64,000 nucleotides of DNA from Sclerurus mexicanus (lineage: Eukaryota; Chordata; Aves; Passeriformes; Furnariidae): the NCBI GenBank assembly GCA_013396755.1, contig VWZF01006056.1, forward strand, positions 505,266-569,265. The letters run 5' to 3'. Below are positions 24,246 through 35,951 of the stretch, one piece after another. Under the pieces are notes generated by a model. It had not been told where the DNA came from. It did not search any database and was given only the letters and a program-made list of their open reading frames with translations. The position numbers and the translations under genes are program-made. Each line of letters opens with the position of its first letter. Positions within the stretch are counted from its first letter, which is position 1.

Positions 24246-26210
24246 TAGAAAAGACCTTTTAATTCTGACTTTTGGGAAGAAGAATATTCAGAACTGACTT
24301 TGTTGCAACCTGTGCTGGAAATACATCAGATCCTGTTAAATGGAGCCTGGGGTTGGATTTGAAGCAGGATACTTTGGTTGGCTGAACATTCTCCTGCTGG
24401 AATTGTGCCCACAGGGCTATGGCAGCACCTTCTGCAACTTCATTTGTCTGTGCTGCCCTGCCTGACAAACAGTAGCACCTGAACTGAAAAACAAGCTCCA
24501 TCAGAGCATCTCTGCAAACTTCCCCCAAGTGAAAATAACAAGGCAGTTTCAGAGGAGGAACAATCTCTGTTTCCTCCTTCCCTGTGGGCAGGAGATGTAA
24601 CTGGCTTAGTCTACGCGGCTTTTTCTGGTTTCTTATTTCTATTTTTGTCTTTCTTTTCTCTGAACAAGCAGCTAGAGATGGTTAAGAGCAGAAGACAGAC
24701 TGATACCAGAGCCTTAGTCCTTTTTACATCAGCTAATAATGCAGTCATCACCTTGTCCATAAAATTTTTGTCCATAAAATTCTTGCAGGGACTTTTCCAA
24801 CCATCCATCCCTATCCCAAGTCCTTCTGGCTCTCTCAGCCTGGGACAGGGAACCAGCAGTGGCCCAGCCAGGGTCTATATCTAAACCAGCTTGTCACTAA
24901 CTAGTTTGGCAATTTCTCTGTGGTTTTTTTTCTGCACTGGAGACATTTCCACTGGGTACCCAACACTCTGCATGTGTTTCACAGTTATATTTAGCCTGAA
25001 AGTATCTGACTCAACAAGTAAGAAAGATTCATCTTCTCAGATATGTATTATTCTGATGAAGACAGAAGATTGATATAAAATCTATTCTTCCAAATTCCTT
25101 TGAAAATTGCTGAAAAACCCAACACAAACCAAAAAACCAGTTTTGTGATGTGGTGTTGTGCTTACTTAAAATTTCTGGTAAGCTCAGGTTGATTTGGGTT
25201 CTCATCTGGTTTAATGACCAGCCCTTCCTTTTAAAAAGTCAGTCCTTTGCAAGGAGAACCAGACATTTCTCCTTTCTGTGCTGAAAGTCACATGTGGACA
25301 CTCATTTAAATATGCATTGGGGAATTTGTTCTTCATGCATTTGTCTAAATCTGTGTCAAGTGCCAATGGAAAGACATCTGTGGAAAAGGGCGAAGGTTCA
25401 CCACCATCACCTACTTACTGGTTGTGCAGAGCTTATATGTCAATATGAGCATATTTGCCCAAAAATAAGGTCATGCTCATGAAATGTGGGACCATTGCTA
25501 CAGCGAGGTCATTTCTTTGCCAACTGTGATTATTTGAGGGTTTATTTTCTAGCTGTGAAGCTGACTAGGTTTATGCTGCAAAAGGATGGAAGAAAAATAT
25601 ATCTGCTTTGAAGACACAGGCCCCTTGCTCTTGTGTCTTTATCAGCCTCTCAGTCATGATCAGCATTGCACAGGCTCTGAGCCTTCCTGGGGGAATGCAG
25701 GAAACCCCAGAAAATAAGTTCTGCATTGTTAAAATTGTTAAAATTGTGATATAGTCTATGAATTTCTGTCTTGCTAAGCCCTCCTTTAGCAGAGCTTCAA
25801 GGAAGGCAGAGCAGAAGGAGGGTCTCTGCCCCAAAATCTTTACACTGTGCAGTGTTTGACACCATTAACTGGCTTTGAAACTATTACACATGTGAAAACA
25901 TTATAGGTGTGTTATTGGACTAAATATTTTAGTGGCACAAGGAAAGACACGGTGACTTCCAAGTTTTCCATGCAACTTGAAGTAAACCAGCTTACTAAGG
26001 AAAAAAAATGGATTCAGGGAAGGAATGTGCAGCTGCATTGAGTAGGATGTTCTGAGTCTCTTCCAATTATTTCAAGTCATTCCTACACTCCTGTGAAGTT
26101 GCTGATTTGGTGAGTTTGAACATCCCTGGAGATGCCTATTCCCATTTCAACAAACCTTTACAAGCTCCTGGACTTTCTCTGGCAGGGTTGCCTTGGAGTC
26201 AGTGATAAAG
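24246..26210. other. Noncoding interval, nothing recognised
   Basis: No gene recognised. A near-perfect 15-base tandem duplication (unit tccataaaattyttg, one mismatch) occurs at 24756-24785. Frames are up to about 90 codons and carry no protein signature. Confidence 0.45.
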
Positions 26211-26268
26211 TCATAGAACCTTAGAATTACTAAGGTTGGAAAAGATCTATAAAATCATCAAGTCTGTA
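26211..26268 (-). mobile_element. Very short CR1 3' tail, antisense
   Basis: Only the last 60 bases or so of a CR1 copy: 'tcatagaaccttagaattac' and then 'ggttggaaaagatctataaa' and 'atcatcaagtct'. Extreme 5' truncation is common for CR1. Confidence 0.8.
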
Positions 26269-27686
26269 GGAGTTGAAGGAAAACTGGCATAGTTTTTGGG
26301 ACAAAACATCCAGAAACAAGTGTTCCCATGTGCTTACACAGCAGAAAACTAAGGCTGTGCCTGCCAAAGGTAGGAGAAAAATTTCTGTGTTCCTTGATAA
26401 GGGACATATTTCTCACCCTCTGCTCCAAATAAACAAATTCAAGTGATGTCTCCAGAACCCCTGGATACTTCAGGATGGGTTCAGCTTTTTCTGTTGATCC
26501 TACACTTAAACTTGTGGATCTGGTCCACACCCTCAGGCACCTTGTAATCCTGAGACTTTTGTGTGGTGACGAATGGGAAGACCAGGAAGGAAATTAGCAA
26601 TATCTGACTGTAAATGTGGAGTTTGATGTAAAAGCACTATTATTAGAAAGAAAACAAACAAGCAAATCAACACGGTTCATTATATTCTAAATGAGCCTCT
26701 GAATAGAAAGGCCTTCTCCAATGGAAATGTAGAAAGGAATTTACAAAGAGGGAAAGGAGAAAGGCAATCAGCACATGGGCTGCTAGGTTGTGTTGCCAAG
26801 TCTGACCAAGGGGAGGCTGGACTGGGGATACAGATGGAAAATGTCCCTGGGGTCATCTCTTCCATCCCCACAGTACTGGACCATGATTGCTGTCGCTGCC
26901 TTCATGTCCTCAGGTCCATGTTTTCCAAAGCAGATAAACAGATTTTGCCTACATAAACAGTATATTAGTTCTATTGTGCCACTTGGATTGCCTTCCAAAT
27001 TTTCCAGCAGCCTCCAAAGGCTGTGTCTAAACCCAAACCTTCTCTAACCAGAGGGGGAGGTGGTTTCTAGAGTTTGTGGCATCCCAGGGTACCGTGGAAA
27101 ATGTACTTGAATGTAAATGGTCTTGCTTTCCATTAAAGTTCATGATGAAAATAATGAATTGGGTTTTACTCAACTCCACCAATTGCCTTCATTTCTAGAA
27201 GTAAAGCAGCCTATAAAGCTGAAGGGTCATTCAAAATAAAAAGGAAAAAAAAAAACAACAAAAGGAAACCTCCATACAACAGTCGTATTGCTTGTATATT
27301 TTGAGATTAACATGACTTGACTGTGTCTCTTAAGCTTATTTAAACATTTAATTTTGTTCTCTTGTTCTGTCCCTGAGTACATATGGATTTCACACAGGTT
27401 TAACAGGACAGAAGAAAGTTCCTCGTAACCGAAACAGGCTTTATGCACATCAGGATGTTTTGTTCAACACTCAGGGAGAAAAACATGCTCTTTCTATCTA
27501 AAGTGACTTAATTTCAGATTAAAGGAAACAGCTGTGAGAAGGGAGAGAAGTCTTCCTTAGAAGAGCACCACCAACCATTTCAAAATGGTTGCTGAAATCT
27601 GGTTGGAGAGAATAATCTTAAAACTTTAGGTTTAATAATACAGAGAAAACAGAGAAGGACTTATGTAGCACAGATCATAAAATTGG
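26269..27686. other. Noncoding interval, nothing recognised
   Basis: No gene or repeat recognised apart from an A-rich run at 27239-27260. Confidence 0.45.
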
Positions 27687-28298
27687 AGAATCATAGATTC
27701 ATGGAATGCTTTGGGTTGGAAGGGACCTTAAAGTTCATCTCTTTCTAAAGCCCTGCCGTGGGCAGGGACAGTTTCCACCAGACGAGGTTGCTCTAAGCCC
27801 CATCCAAACCTGGCCTTGAACACTTCCTGAGCTGGAAGAATCCACAGCCTCTCTGGGCAGCCTGTTTCAGTGTCTCAACACCTTATAGTAAAGAATTTTT
27901 TCCTAATATCTAATCTAAACCTACCCTCTTTTTTCTTAAGACCATTTGTGTTGTCTTACCACTCTTTACCCCTCTCCAAAGTCCCACTCCATCTTTCTTG
28001 GACCCCCTTTAGGCACTGGAAGGGGCTCTCCGGTCTCCCCTTGGAGCTTTCTCTTCTCCAGGCTGAACAGTCCCAACTTTCTCATCGTCTCACCATAGCA
28101 GAGGGGCTCCAGTCCTTTGATCAACTTAGTGGCCTCCTCTGGACTCGCTCCAACAAGCTGATGTGCATCCTGTGCTGGGGACTCCAGAGCTGGAAGCAGC
28201 TCTCCAGGTGAGATCTCACCAGAGCAGAGCAGAGGGGCAGAATCCCATCCCTCACCTGCTGCCCACAGGGCTTTGGATGCAGCCCAGGACACAGGTCA
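27687..28298 (-). mobile_element. CR1 LINE 3' region, antisense, long copy
   Basis: A 610-base antisense CR1 copy. Landmarks are the tail 'gagaatcatagattcatgga', then 'ggttggaagggaccttaaag', 'ttcctaatatctaatctaaa', 'cttctccaggctgaacagtc', 'cttagtggcctcctctggac' and 'cacctgctgcccacagggct'. The frames of 108 codons (-) and 113 codons (+) in this span are repeat-derived. Confidence 0.95.
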
Positions 28299-28429
28299 TT
28301 GCATTTAGAAATGTCACTGCACCTGCAGAACTGCTGAGATTTGCTGGGAGCCTTTGCAGAGCGTTGATGAGCACGTGTAGCAGTGAGGGATGAGTTGTGT
28401 GCTGGTACCACATGGCTCCACAGCCAGGC

Positions 28430-28543
28430 TCATCCCAGCTGCTCTCAGTGATTTATGGCAGCAGACAGTGATAAGCCATCTGATAAATGATTGCTCCATT
28501 ATCATAAACAGACGTGTCCCAGCATAGATTATAATTACATCTG
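28430..28543. promoter_or_regulatory. Candidate conserved regulatory block
   Basis: Short, complex sequence with overlapping homeodomain and GATA/MEIS-like words: GTGATAAGCCATCTG (about 28468-28482), TGATAAATGATTG (about 28481-28493) and ATTATAATTACATCTG (about 28528-28543). It lies between a CR1 and an A/C-rich tract. The call is from motif density only. Confidence 0.22.
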
Positions 28544-28725
28544 AGAAAAAAAAAAAAGAAAAACAAACAAAAAACCCCCAAACCCTAAATAAAACAAAAG
28601 GAAAAAAAGAGAAAAAAACAAACAAAAAAACCCCAAACCAACCAAACAAAAAACCCAATCTAAACAAACAAACTAAACAAAACAAACAAACAAAAAAAAA
28701 ACACCAAAAAAATCATACCACAAAC
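28544..28725. repeat. A/C-rich low-complexity tract
   Basis: About 180 bases with almost no G or T on the + strand, made of A runs broken by AAAC, CAAA and AACCCC units. It is a strand-asymmetric purine/C tract. The 123-codon minus frame across it is a phenylalanine-rich artefact. Confidence 0.9.
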
Positions 28726-29999
28726 ACAAAGGTTAGGAGGCTGAGTTTGGGTGAATGGTTTATTTAAGCTTAATTTTTTTCATCTCTTACTCAGGATTGA
28801 TCCCACCTTCCACTGAAGGGCTTCCAAGGTAGGTTCAATAAGCTCTATGTTATGGCATAAACCTTGTTTTACATATGCTTGTGTCAAATGATCCGCACAA
28901 TTACAGGATCAGCTTTTGATTTCCGGATGTTTGGGTCAAATACAGTTCTTGGAAGACCCCAGGTTTTCATTCACGTGAGCAGCAAAGGAATACATCCTGA
29001 AAAGTGCTGAGCACTCACCAACTCCATTGGTTTCTGTGGGAGCCTGGAAGCACTTGGTCTTCCAAGAATTAGAGTTGGGAGATGATGTGAAATGTTTCAA
29101 TCTGAAAAAAAAATGAGGTTATAAACCATTAATGTGTGAGATTTTGAATTGGAGATGACACCTTTTAGAGGGCTCATTGATGGGTGGAATTTTAAATGTG
29201 GAAGGAAGGAGTGTTCCTGAGGAAGACTATTTTTTTTTGCCCTCCATTTCAAAGTGTTTTTATTTAACTTGAGGTGTAAGAGTCACTGCTTCTGCTGCAA
29301 GGGTGGAGAAGATGTGAGTTCGCCCCAACTCTGGCAGAAGCATCAGCAGATCTGATGCAAAACCGGTACTTCAGTTATTAAAATGCTTCAATTAATAGAA
29401 AGCTTTGATTAATAAAGTCCCTTCACGGTGTAGCTTTGATACACCAAATACCCACCAGGAAGAGAAAGAAACTTGCTACCAGTTGCATATTCCTTTAATA
29501 TGGTTCTTAGCTCTGTCTTTGGGCTCGAAGTGTCAGTTCATTGAAATTAGACTTCAGTGTATGGAAAATAAGTGCTTTACCATAGGAGAAAAGAAGGGGG
29601 AAAAAATCCCAAACATTGCTGCTAAAATATTATTTTGAATATTTAAAGCTAATAAATAAAGTTATATTAAAGCAATAACAAAGGAGAAATATATATTGAA
29701 GTCAAAGTATTTTTACCAGCCTCAATTAGATTTATATTTACATGTTTTACTGCTGGCTTGTGAAAGTGATCCCAGAATTCTGAACTTATTTCAGGCTTTT
29801 GTGACAGTTACTTGTGGTGTCTTCAACATTTTTTTTCCAGTATGGAAAATTGTTTTCTTGTTCAACTCTCCAGGTATCATCCCTGTGAAAAGGGATAGAC
29901 AATCCTATACAGCACAGAGGGATTTTGAATTTCAAGCTCTGTCTGCCAGTGCTCAGGCAAGGAGGCTTTTCTTGCTTTCCCCATTGATTTAGGAGTTCT
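28726..29999. other. Noncoding interval, nothing recognised
   Basis: No gene or repeat recognised. The stretch at 29600-29700 is AT-rich. Confidence 0.45.
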
Positions 30000-30350
30000 C
30001 ATTCTGAGTGCGTTGTAACTACAAGGAAATGAAATTCTCTCGCTTTCTGCTAAAATAAGAAGATTTACTCAGGGAACCAACTCTGTAAATACCACGTACT
30101 GCCATCTATGGCTCTGCTCGGGAAGCACATTGGCAGGGAGAGCCCTGCGAATGAATCCGCTTTTACATCAACAAAGAAACCTTTTGTTCTAACTGAGGCT
30201 TTAAACAAGTGGCTGGCAGCTTCCAACAGCTGTTGTGGGAAAATAAAATTCCCAGGGGAGGGGAATCTCAATCCATCCCATTGCTACCAGTTTGGTGCCA
30301 GGGTCAGCAATAGATGCTTAGAGCATGGAAGGGGGATTGCAGGTCAGCAG
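30000..30350. promoter_or_regulatory. Candidate conserved noncoding element
   Basis: Complex, non-repetitive sequence ending just before a CR1 insertion. It contains words such as CTTTAAACAAG and CCAACAGCTGTTG (palindromic E-box CAGCTG inside). It has no coding-like frame. The suggestion that it is conserved is an impression only. Confidence 0.22.
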
Positions 30351-30360
30351 GAAAACACCT

Positions 30361-30920
30361 GAGGAGCAGCACGAAGGAATTCCAGCCACTCCAGACAGGA
30401 AATTGGCTTCATCGGGGATCCAGTTTAAATGCCTCTAAATTCTAAAACCTGCAGCATGAGGAATAAACAAGAGGAGTTAGGGATGTGCAGATGCCTGCAG
30501 GGCTGTGATCTTATTGGCCTCGTGGAGATGTGGTGGGATGGTTCCTATGACTGGATTGGAATGACTCCTATGACTGGAGTTGGAATGGAAGGATACAGGC
30601 TCTTTAGGAAAGACAGACAGAGGAGACGAAGAGGGCATGTCACTCTCTATTTAAGTGACCAGCTGGAGCACATGGAGCTCCTTATGGGGATGGAAAAGGA
30701 GCTGAAGGAGAGTTTATGGGTCAGGATTAAGGGAGGGCAGGGACAGGTGTCAATGGAGTGGGGCTCTGCTACAGGTCACCCAACAAGGAGGATGGATGGG
30801 GCTTTGAAAAACCTGGCCTAGTGGAAGGTGTCCCTGCCTGTGGCAGGGGGATTGGAATGAGATTATCTTGAAGGTCCCTTCCAATCCAAACCAAACCATT
30901 CTGTGACTCTGTGCAATGAT
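30361..30920 (+). mobile_element. CR1 LINE, sense, endonuclease fragment fused to 3' end
   Basis: The 130-codon frame at 30429-30821 starts with SMRNKQEEL, continues with a decayed WWD..YDW and GYRLFRKDRQRRRRG, and then ESLWVRIKGG. These are hallmarks of the N-terminal apurinic-type endonuclease domain of CR1 ORF2 (family pattern 'SMRNKQEEL...TETWWD..HDW...GYKLFRRDRQGRRGGGVALYV...ESLWVRI'). At about 30785-30795 the sequence jumps straight to the CR1 3' end ('ggatggggctttgaaaaacc' to 'ccaaaccattctgtgactct'). The reverse transcriptase is missing. An imperfect ~24-base internal duplication sits at about 30538-30588. The catalytic core is incomplete and the copy is dead. Confidence 0.93.
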
Positions 30921-33610
30921 GCTGTAATTATTATTACCATTGTTATTTTTAGAAGGTGTTCAGCATTTTCCCTCCTGTGAATAGTTTCTGAACAAGGATA
31001 AGGAAGACCTGAGTACTTGTTAGAGAAATTCCCTTTCTGTGACCATTCGGGATGCTCCAGTTTTGTCTTCACTGGCAACAGTGTCACTCTGGGCCGAAAG
31101 TGCATTTTGCTTTTACCTTCACACTCTTGGTTCTCAGCCTCTGGTTCCTGGATCTTCACCAGCCTTTGGCCTTGTCACAGGAGGAGGGATCCCTTTCCCT
31201 CCACAATCTGTCATGAAGGGATGTGTAAAGCTCCTGTGGATCCCACAGGAGGGTGTGAGTCAGGGGAATGGACACATGGAATATCTAGGCTTGGGGCTCC
31301 ATCACTCCTTCCTGCTGCCAGAGCCAGCATTGCTAATGTTTTCACAGGTGAATTCTACCCTCTCCTCTTGATGATCCAAGAGCCTGGGGACTCTGGTGAG
31401 TGGCTTCCTCACCAACAGTGCAGTCACTCATCCAAACTCCTTCCCTTAATAAACGCAACCCAGGTGAGGAGGAGCAGAAGTTTCCCCCCTTGCCTTTAGG
31501 AGAGGCTGTGACTGCTGAGTCTGACACGTGATGATGTGAGCGTTAACACTCCTGAGCAGCTCCTGCCAGCAGAAGCCACAGCAGGCATCAGGAATGAAAA
31601 GTCTTTAAAAATATGCAGAAAAATTGATGACAACAAAACAAAAGAAAGGTGGAAAGGACAAGCCAGCAGTCACGTGAGAGGGAGGCATGGGGAAAATCCT
31701 TTTCAAGTCCTGTGTAAAGCTGAGTTATTCCACATCACCCTTCAGGAGAAGGATGTGGCTGGCTGGAAATTTGAAATGCTCAAGCAGATCTTTAACCAGA
31801 CACAATGCAAGGTGCTGGAGATGTAAACACAGTGGTATCTGTTGCTGGAGGGGAACTAAACTGATTACTTACAAGCTGTCCTCCTTTGCAGTTATCCTCT
31901 TCAAGCTGATCCTCTGGGAATCCCAGGCATTCCTTTTTTTTTTTTTCCCCTTGCCATCCTCATTTAGACCTCCAATGGCTGGGGCTGCCACTGGAAGGAG
32001 GAGCCTCTTCCAACAAACTGAACTCAGTTTCTCTGCATTGGAATTATGCTTCCAGCAGATTTTAGGGGCAAATATATTATTGCAACAGCACCACAATCCT
32101 ACCTTTGCAATGTGGGAGGTGGGAGGACAGAGTTAACAAACCTAAACCAGTTCTGAACAGTTACCAGCCCAAACAGCCTATTTCCATCTGTATTAGGTGC
32201 TTCAAAAGAAGGTGGAAAGATTGGGCTGATAGAAAATGTTTTTCTCTTTCTTTCATGTCTCACTCATGTACTTTGTAGTCTGAGACCCACTTAGGCCCTT
32301 GAAATATGCAGCTTAATCCTTCTCCCAAAATCTCTTTGCAGATTCCCAGGGGTGCTGCATTTAACCACAGACATCCCCAGCCCTTTTTTGGCTCTTGACC
32401 AGTTTTGTCTCTGACAATAAGAGGCATTTTCTGTGCAATAAGTGTGTTCTAAATTCCAAGTATGTGTAAAGGTAGAGGGTTTATTTATCTCTTGAGATTG
32501 ACAGAGGGAAGTGGAAAATTACAGCTGGATCCAACTCAAGCCTTTCCATTTCCACAATCCAGATAGAAAACAGATCATGGACAAGGACCACAGAGCAGAA
32601 AAGAGAATGATAGTTGTCTCTTGGTTGTACTTTTGGACAGCAAAGTCAGTGTTTCTCATAAAACCCACCCAGCACCTTCCTAGGTGTTGCTACGGGTGGG
32701 TTGGTCTTAGAATACCACCACGATGGTCTGGGGATGGTGTGTCCCAGAAGTTGTGTGGCCTTACAATTCCTGTTTTTGCTATTCTTGCCTACTTCTCTTT
32801 CCTCTGGAAATGACAATGGAAGGTCCTGATGGTGCCCATGTCTGCCCTGAGTAACTTCAGGAGTCCTCACGCCATGTTGTGATAGGACAATAGTTGCCAA
32901 TTTGGGTTGAGCTGAGGCCTTTTGGTTATTTATATACGTTGCATAACAGGGCAGGGATCTTTGTTGCAAATCTTTCTGTGTCATCAATAAATCATACTGC
33001 CCCAGGGCTGGGCAGTGGGGTCCCAGGAAGGCTCCTCCATGGGGAGCAGAGGGGACAACCACCAAAACAAAGGCATCTTTACATCTGTCGTGTTAAGAGT
33101 TTAGACCATTCTCCCTGTAGATTACATGCTTTGTAGATTACATGCTTTGGTTGTGTTGGCAGGATGAAAGGAAGGGTATAGGTCTCCCCAGATGCAGACT
33201 TCTAGGAGATGTGATGTTTTGAGATAATCCCGTGCTCTGTAAACAGACTCATTTACTCTCCAAAGTATCCTGCAGGGTGAATTTCACAGGTCCCTGTGCA
33301 TCACGATAAAGTTATTTCCTTTTCATCACTTCCCAGATGTGCAAAACCGAAGAGAACAGGTGAATTATTGCATTTTGTTACCTCAGCCAACTGCAGACCC
33401 CAAATCCTCACATGTCCTGCTCAGTATTTCAGCTCTCCCTCAGTTCTCCCCAGAGGGCACAGAGCGAGAAATGGGGAGATCAGACCTCTCTTCTCTGTTT
33501 TTAAGGTGTGGGTCATGTTCACCCTTCTATTAAAAGAGGGTCTGGAGAGTCACAAACCTCTCCGCTTAAGACTGAAAAAAAATGGTCTGCAGTGACATTT
33601 TTGGCAACAC
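30921..33610. other. Noncoding interval, nothing recognised
   Basis: No gene recognised. A 160-codon + frame at 31017-31499 overlaps several other frames and has no domain. A perfect 16-base tandem duplication (unit tagattacatgctttg) occurs at 33118-33149. Confidence 0.45.
33118..33149. repeat. Perfect 16-base tandem duplication
   Basis: The unit tagattacatgctttg occurs twice head to tail with no mismatch, indicating a recent small duplication. Confidence 0.95.
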
Positions 33611-33720
33611 TCTTGGGCACATGGTGGGATTCTTGGGGTTGTCCTGGGTAGGGCCAAGAGCTGGAGTTGATGATCCCTGTGAGTTCGTTCCAGCTCAGGA
33701 TATTCTATGATTCAATGATC
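33611..33720 (+). mobile_element. CR1 LINE 3' end, sense, third subgroup
   Basis: Sense counterpart of the subgroup seen at 22874 and 45216. It reads 'gggcacatggtgggattctt', 'gatgatccctgtgag' and ends 'cagctcaggatattctatga'. It is the last CR1 before the CpG-rich domain. Confidence 0.88.
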
Positions 33721-35200
33721 CATTGCATTAAGTCCAGTTCCCCATTCTCACAAAGATGAGTTTTCCATCACTCCCCATTGCATCGATGGGGAATGAAAAT
33801 GGGTTTTAGTTTTGTCAGTGGCACTTTCTGGTACTTTTTCCTTGTGCTGAGCTTTTTTGCCCTACAGCACAGGAGAGATGCCCATCTGCACCTTGCTCTG
33901 CCTGGCCTCCCCAGCCACAGGACAGGGAAGGTGAGTGTCCCCTGCTTTGCCCACCATCCCAAAAGCAAGGCAGAGCTGCCCCATGGGGCTTGCAGGGACA
34001 GGACACACCGATTGTGCTCTTTTTGCCGGGCACCATGTGGTTCCTTCCAAAGCCTTCCCCTCTCCTGCTTGCACCTTCGAAGGCTGGAGAGAGAGGAGCT
34101 GGATAAACAGAGAAAAAAAAATCCCCGGGGGACTTGGAGAAGCAGGGAAACCTTCTTGAAGGAAAACAAACTCCCGAAAGGCTGGAGAGAGAAAGGGAGA
34201 GATTTCCATTCGGAGCATGCACGGCGCTAATCCAGCATAGCCGCCTGTCGGCTAAAAACACGCATTTCAGGCCCCAGCTGCCCCTTTGCTCCAGTCCCTG
34301 CTTAACTGGAGATGTCACAGATGCCTTTGGCCAGCGATGCTGCAGTGCTGGCTGGGGATGAGGAGAGGCTGCTTCGCTGCGCTCCACCACAGCCAGGGCT
34401 TGCTGCTCAGCTCCTCTAAATGAAGAATTTTCTCTCTTTTCTCCTTCCCCGTGAAGTTTTTTAGGGATACGAGAGGTTTGAAGGTGTGGAAATGGGGGTA
34501 AAAGGGCTGGATGAAGTGAAGGGAAGGGAGAAAAGGGGAAGAAGGCCAAGGGAAGGAGGTGGAGGTGCCCTGGAGAGTCCCTGGGGGGAGAAATGGGGTG
34601 GTCCTCACCTTACCTGAGGCAGAGGGATGAAGGGTGATGGGAGATGGAATCTTTACCTCTGCTTCTCGGGCAGGTCTGTGCCACTCCACTGCTGGGGGGG
34701 CAGCAGTGCTGGGCAGGGAGGGAGGCAATTTTGTCAGGAAAAGGGGCTGGTTTCTTCCTTTGGAGTAGAAAAGGTTAAAGACAAGGGCAGGTTCTGAAGT
34801 CTGACAAGACTCTGAAGATCCCCAGCTCTCCCCACCTTCTCCAGCCTTATCCCTCTCCCCTCCATCCCCTTCCCAGACCCCCTTTCTCTACTCGGCAGGC
34901 TCCTCATTCCCGGGGGACCTTCCCTGGGCTGTAAAGCCGGAGGCAGCACCTTTTGCCCAAAGCTGCTGGAATGCAGCCTGTGCCTTTCACCCCAGCCCAT
35001 CTCCTCCTCCTCCATCTGCTCAAACTTTCCCTTCCCCTCCATTCTCCTGCTACCCTGGGGTGTTACAGGGATGTGATATCCCCTCCCGCCCTTCCCTTCC
35101 CCTCCCCCCCACCAAGCCCCCCCCGAAATTTCGGGTTAATTGAGCAGGGAGTTGGGAGAGATGCTAGGAAAGAGGTAAAAATTAAACAACTGGGAAAGGG
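33721..35200. other. GC-rich upstream flank of the promoter, no gene recognised
   Basis: GC content rises here and stop codons become rare, so long frames appear (up to 244 codons on the minus strand at 33815-34549). They overlap each other in several frames, are rich in P, S, F and L without domain pattern, and look like compositional artefacts. Confidence 0.5.
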
Positions 35201-35204
35201 TTAA

Positions 35205-35670
35205 TGGCTGTTCCTGTCTCCTGCCCTGGTGCAAAGCCACGGCCAAACCGGGGTGCTGGGGGAGGTCCCCCCCTTACCGCCCTCCCCTTGCCCCCGGGCG
35301 GAGGGGCTGGAGGAGCCACTGCCCCGGAGGTCCCCGCCGCCCTGTCCCGTCTCACGTCCCGCTCCCCAGGCTCTGAGCTCCGGGGAGGCTCCGGGGGGGC
35401 GGTGGAAGAGCCCCTCAGCCCCCCTGTCCCTCCCGGTACCCAGGCAGCTCCGAGCCGCGTCTCTGCGCATCCCTCTGCGGGCGAGCGGCACCTCTCCGCG
35501 CTGAACCTCCGCAGGTTTTTGGGGGAGCGGGGAGGGGAACAGAACCCTCTCCATCCTCGCCACCACCTTCCCGGCTCCCTCTTCACCTCCTGGCTCCCCG
35601 CTTAGGGCTCTGCTGTCCCGGGGAGGCTGCGCTACCCAACCTTCAGTGCGCTCCGGCTGTCGCTGGGCTC
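35205..35670. promoter_or_regulatory. CpG island upstream of a promoter
   Basis: Dense CpG dinucleotides and G/C runs, with many GGGCGG/CCGCCC-like and CCCGG words, contrast sharply with the AT-leaning flanks. It lies 300-750 bases upstream of a TATA box and probable first exon. CpG islands at vertebrate promoters commonly mark broadly or developmentally regulated genes. Long frames through the island on both strands (133 codons +, 224 codons -) are attributed to low stop-codon frequency and to the adjacent TCCA repeat. Confidence 0.75.
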
Positions 35671-35676
35671 CTCCGC

Positions 35677-35755
35677 TCCATCCATCCATCCATCCATCCA
35701 TCCATCCATCCATCCATCCATCCATCCATCCATCCATCCATCCATCCATCCATCC
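35677..35755. repeat. (TCCA)n microsatellite
   Basis: About 20 near-perfect copies of the TCCA tetranucleotide. It sits roughly 200-275 bases upstream of the TATA box. It is likely length-polymorphic and could affect promoter spacing. It translates on the minus strand as a WMDG repeat, which should not be taken as protein. Confidence 0.97.
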
Positions 35756-35902
35756 TCTCCTGTAGGCTAGCGGAGCATGCCCGATGCGATACCGTGTCAG
35801 TTCGGGTCCTTGCCTATAGCTGCCTGTTTTACAAAGCTCCGATCCGTGCGTGTGCGTGTGTATGTGTGTGTGCATTTCATCCCTCCCTCCTATCCCTCCC
35901 TC

Positions 35903-35926
35903 CCTCTCTCTCTCTCTCTCTCTCTC
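35903..35926. repeat. (CT)n tract just upstream of the TATA box
   Basis: About 12 CT units following a CCCTCCCTCC-rich stretch. Polypyrimidine tracts of this type are common in vertebrate core promoters and can adopt non-B DNA. It ends about 25 bases before the TATA box. Confidence 0.9.
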
Positions 35927-35951
35927 ACTCTAATGTGTGATCTGGAAAGCT

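Noticed and set aside
28314..28685. 123-codon phenylalanine-rich minus frame resembling a membrane protein
   Set aside because: The apparent hydrophobic stretch is the translated A/C-rich low-complexity tract.
30429..30821. 130-codon + frame as a host gene
   Set aside because: The SMRNKQEEL and FRKDRQRRRRG strings identify it as CR1 endonuclease; it is listed as a mobile element instead.
31017..31499. 160-codon + frame
   Set aside because: Overlapped by a second + frame and minus frames, no domain, within chance length for this window.
33815..34549. 244-codon minus frame
   Set aside because: Long frames exist in several overlapping frames on both strands here, as expected from GC-rich sequence. 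No domain or splice structure is seen.
35201..35875. 224-codon minus frame with a WMDG repeat
   Set aside because: The repeat is the translated TCCA microsatellite and the rest is CpG island.
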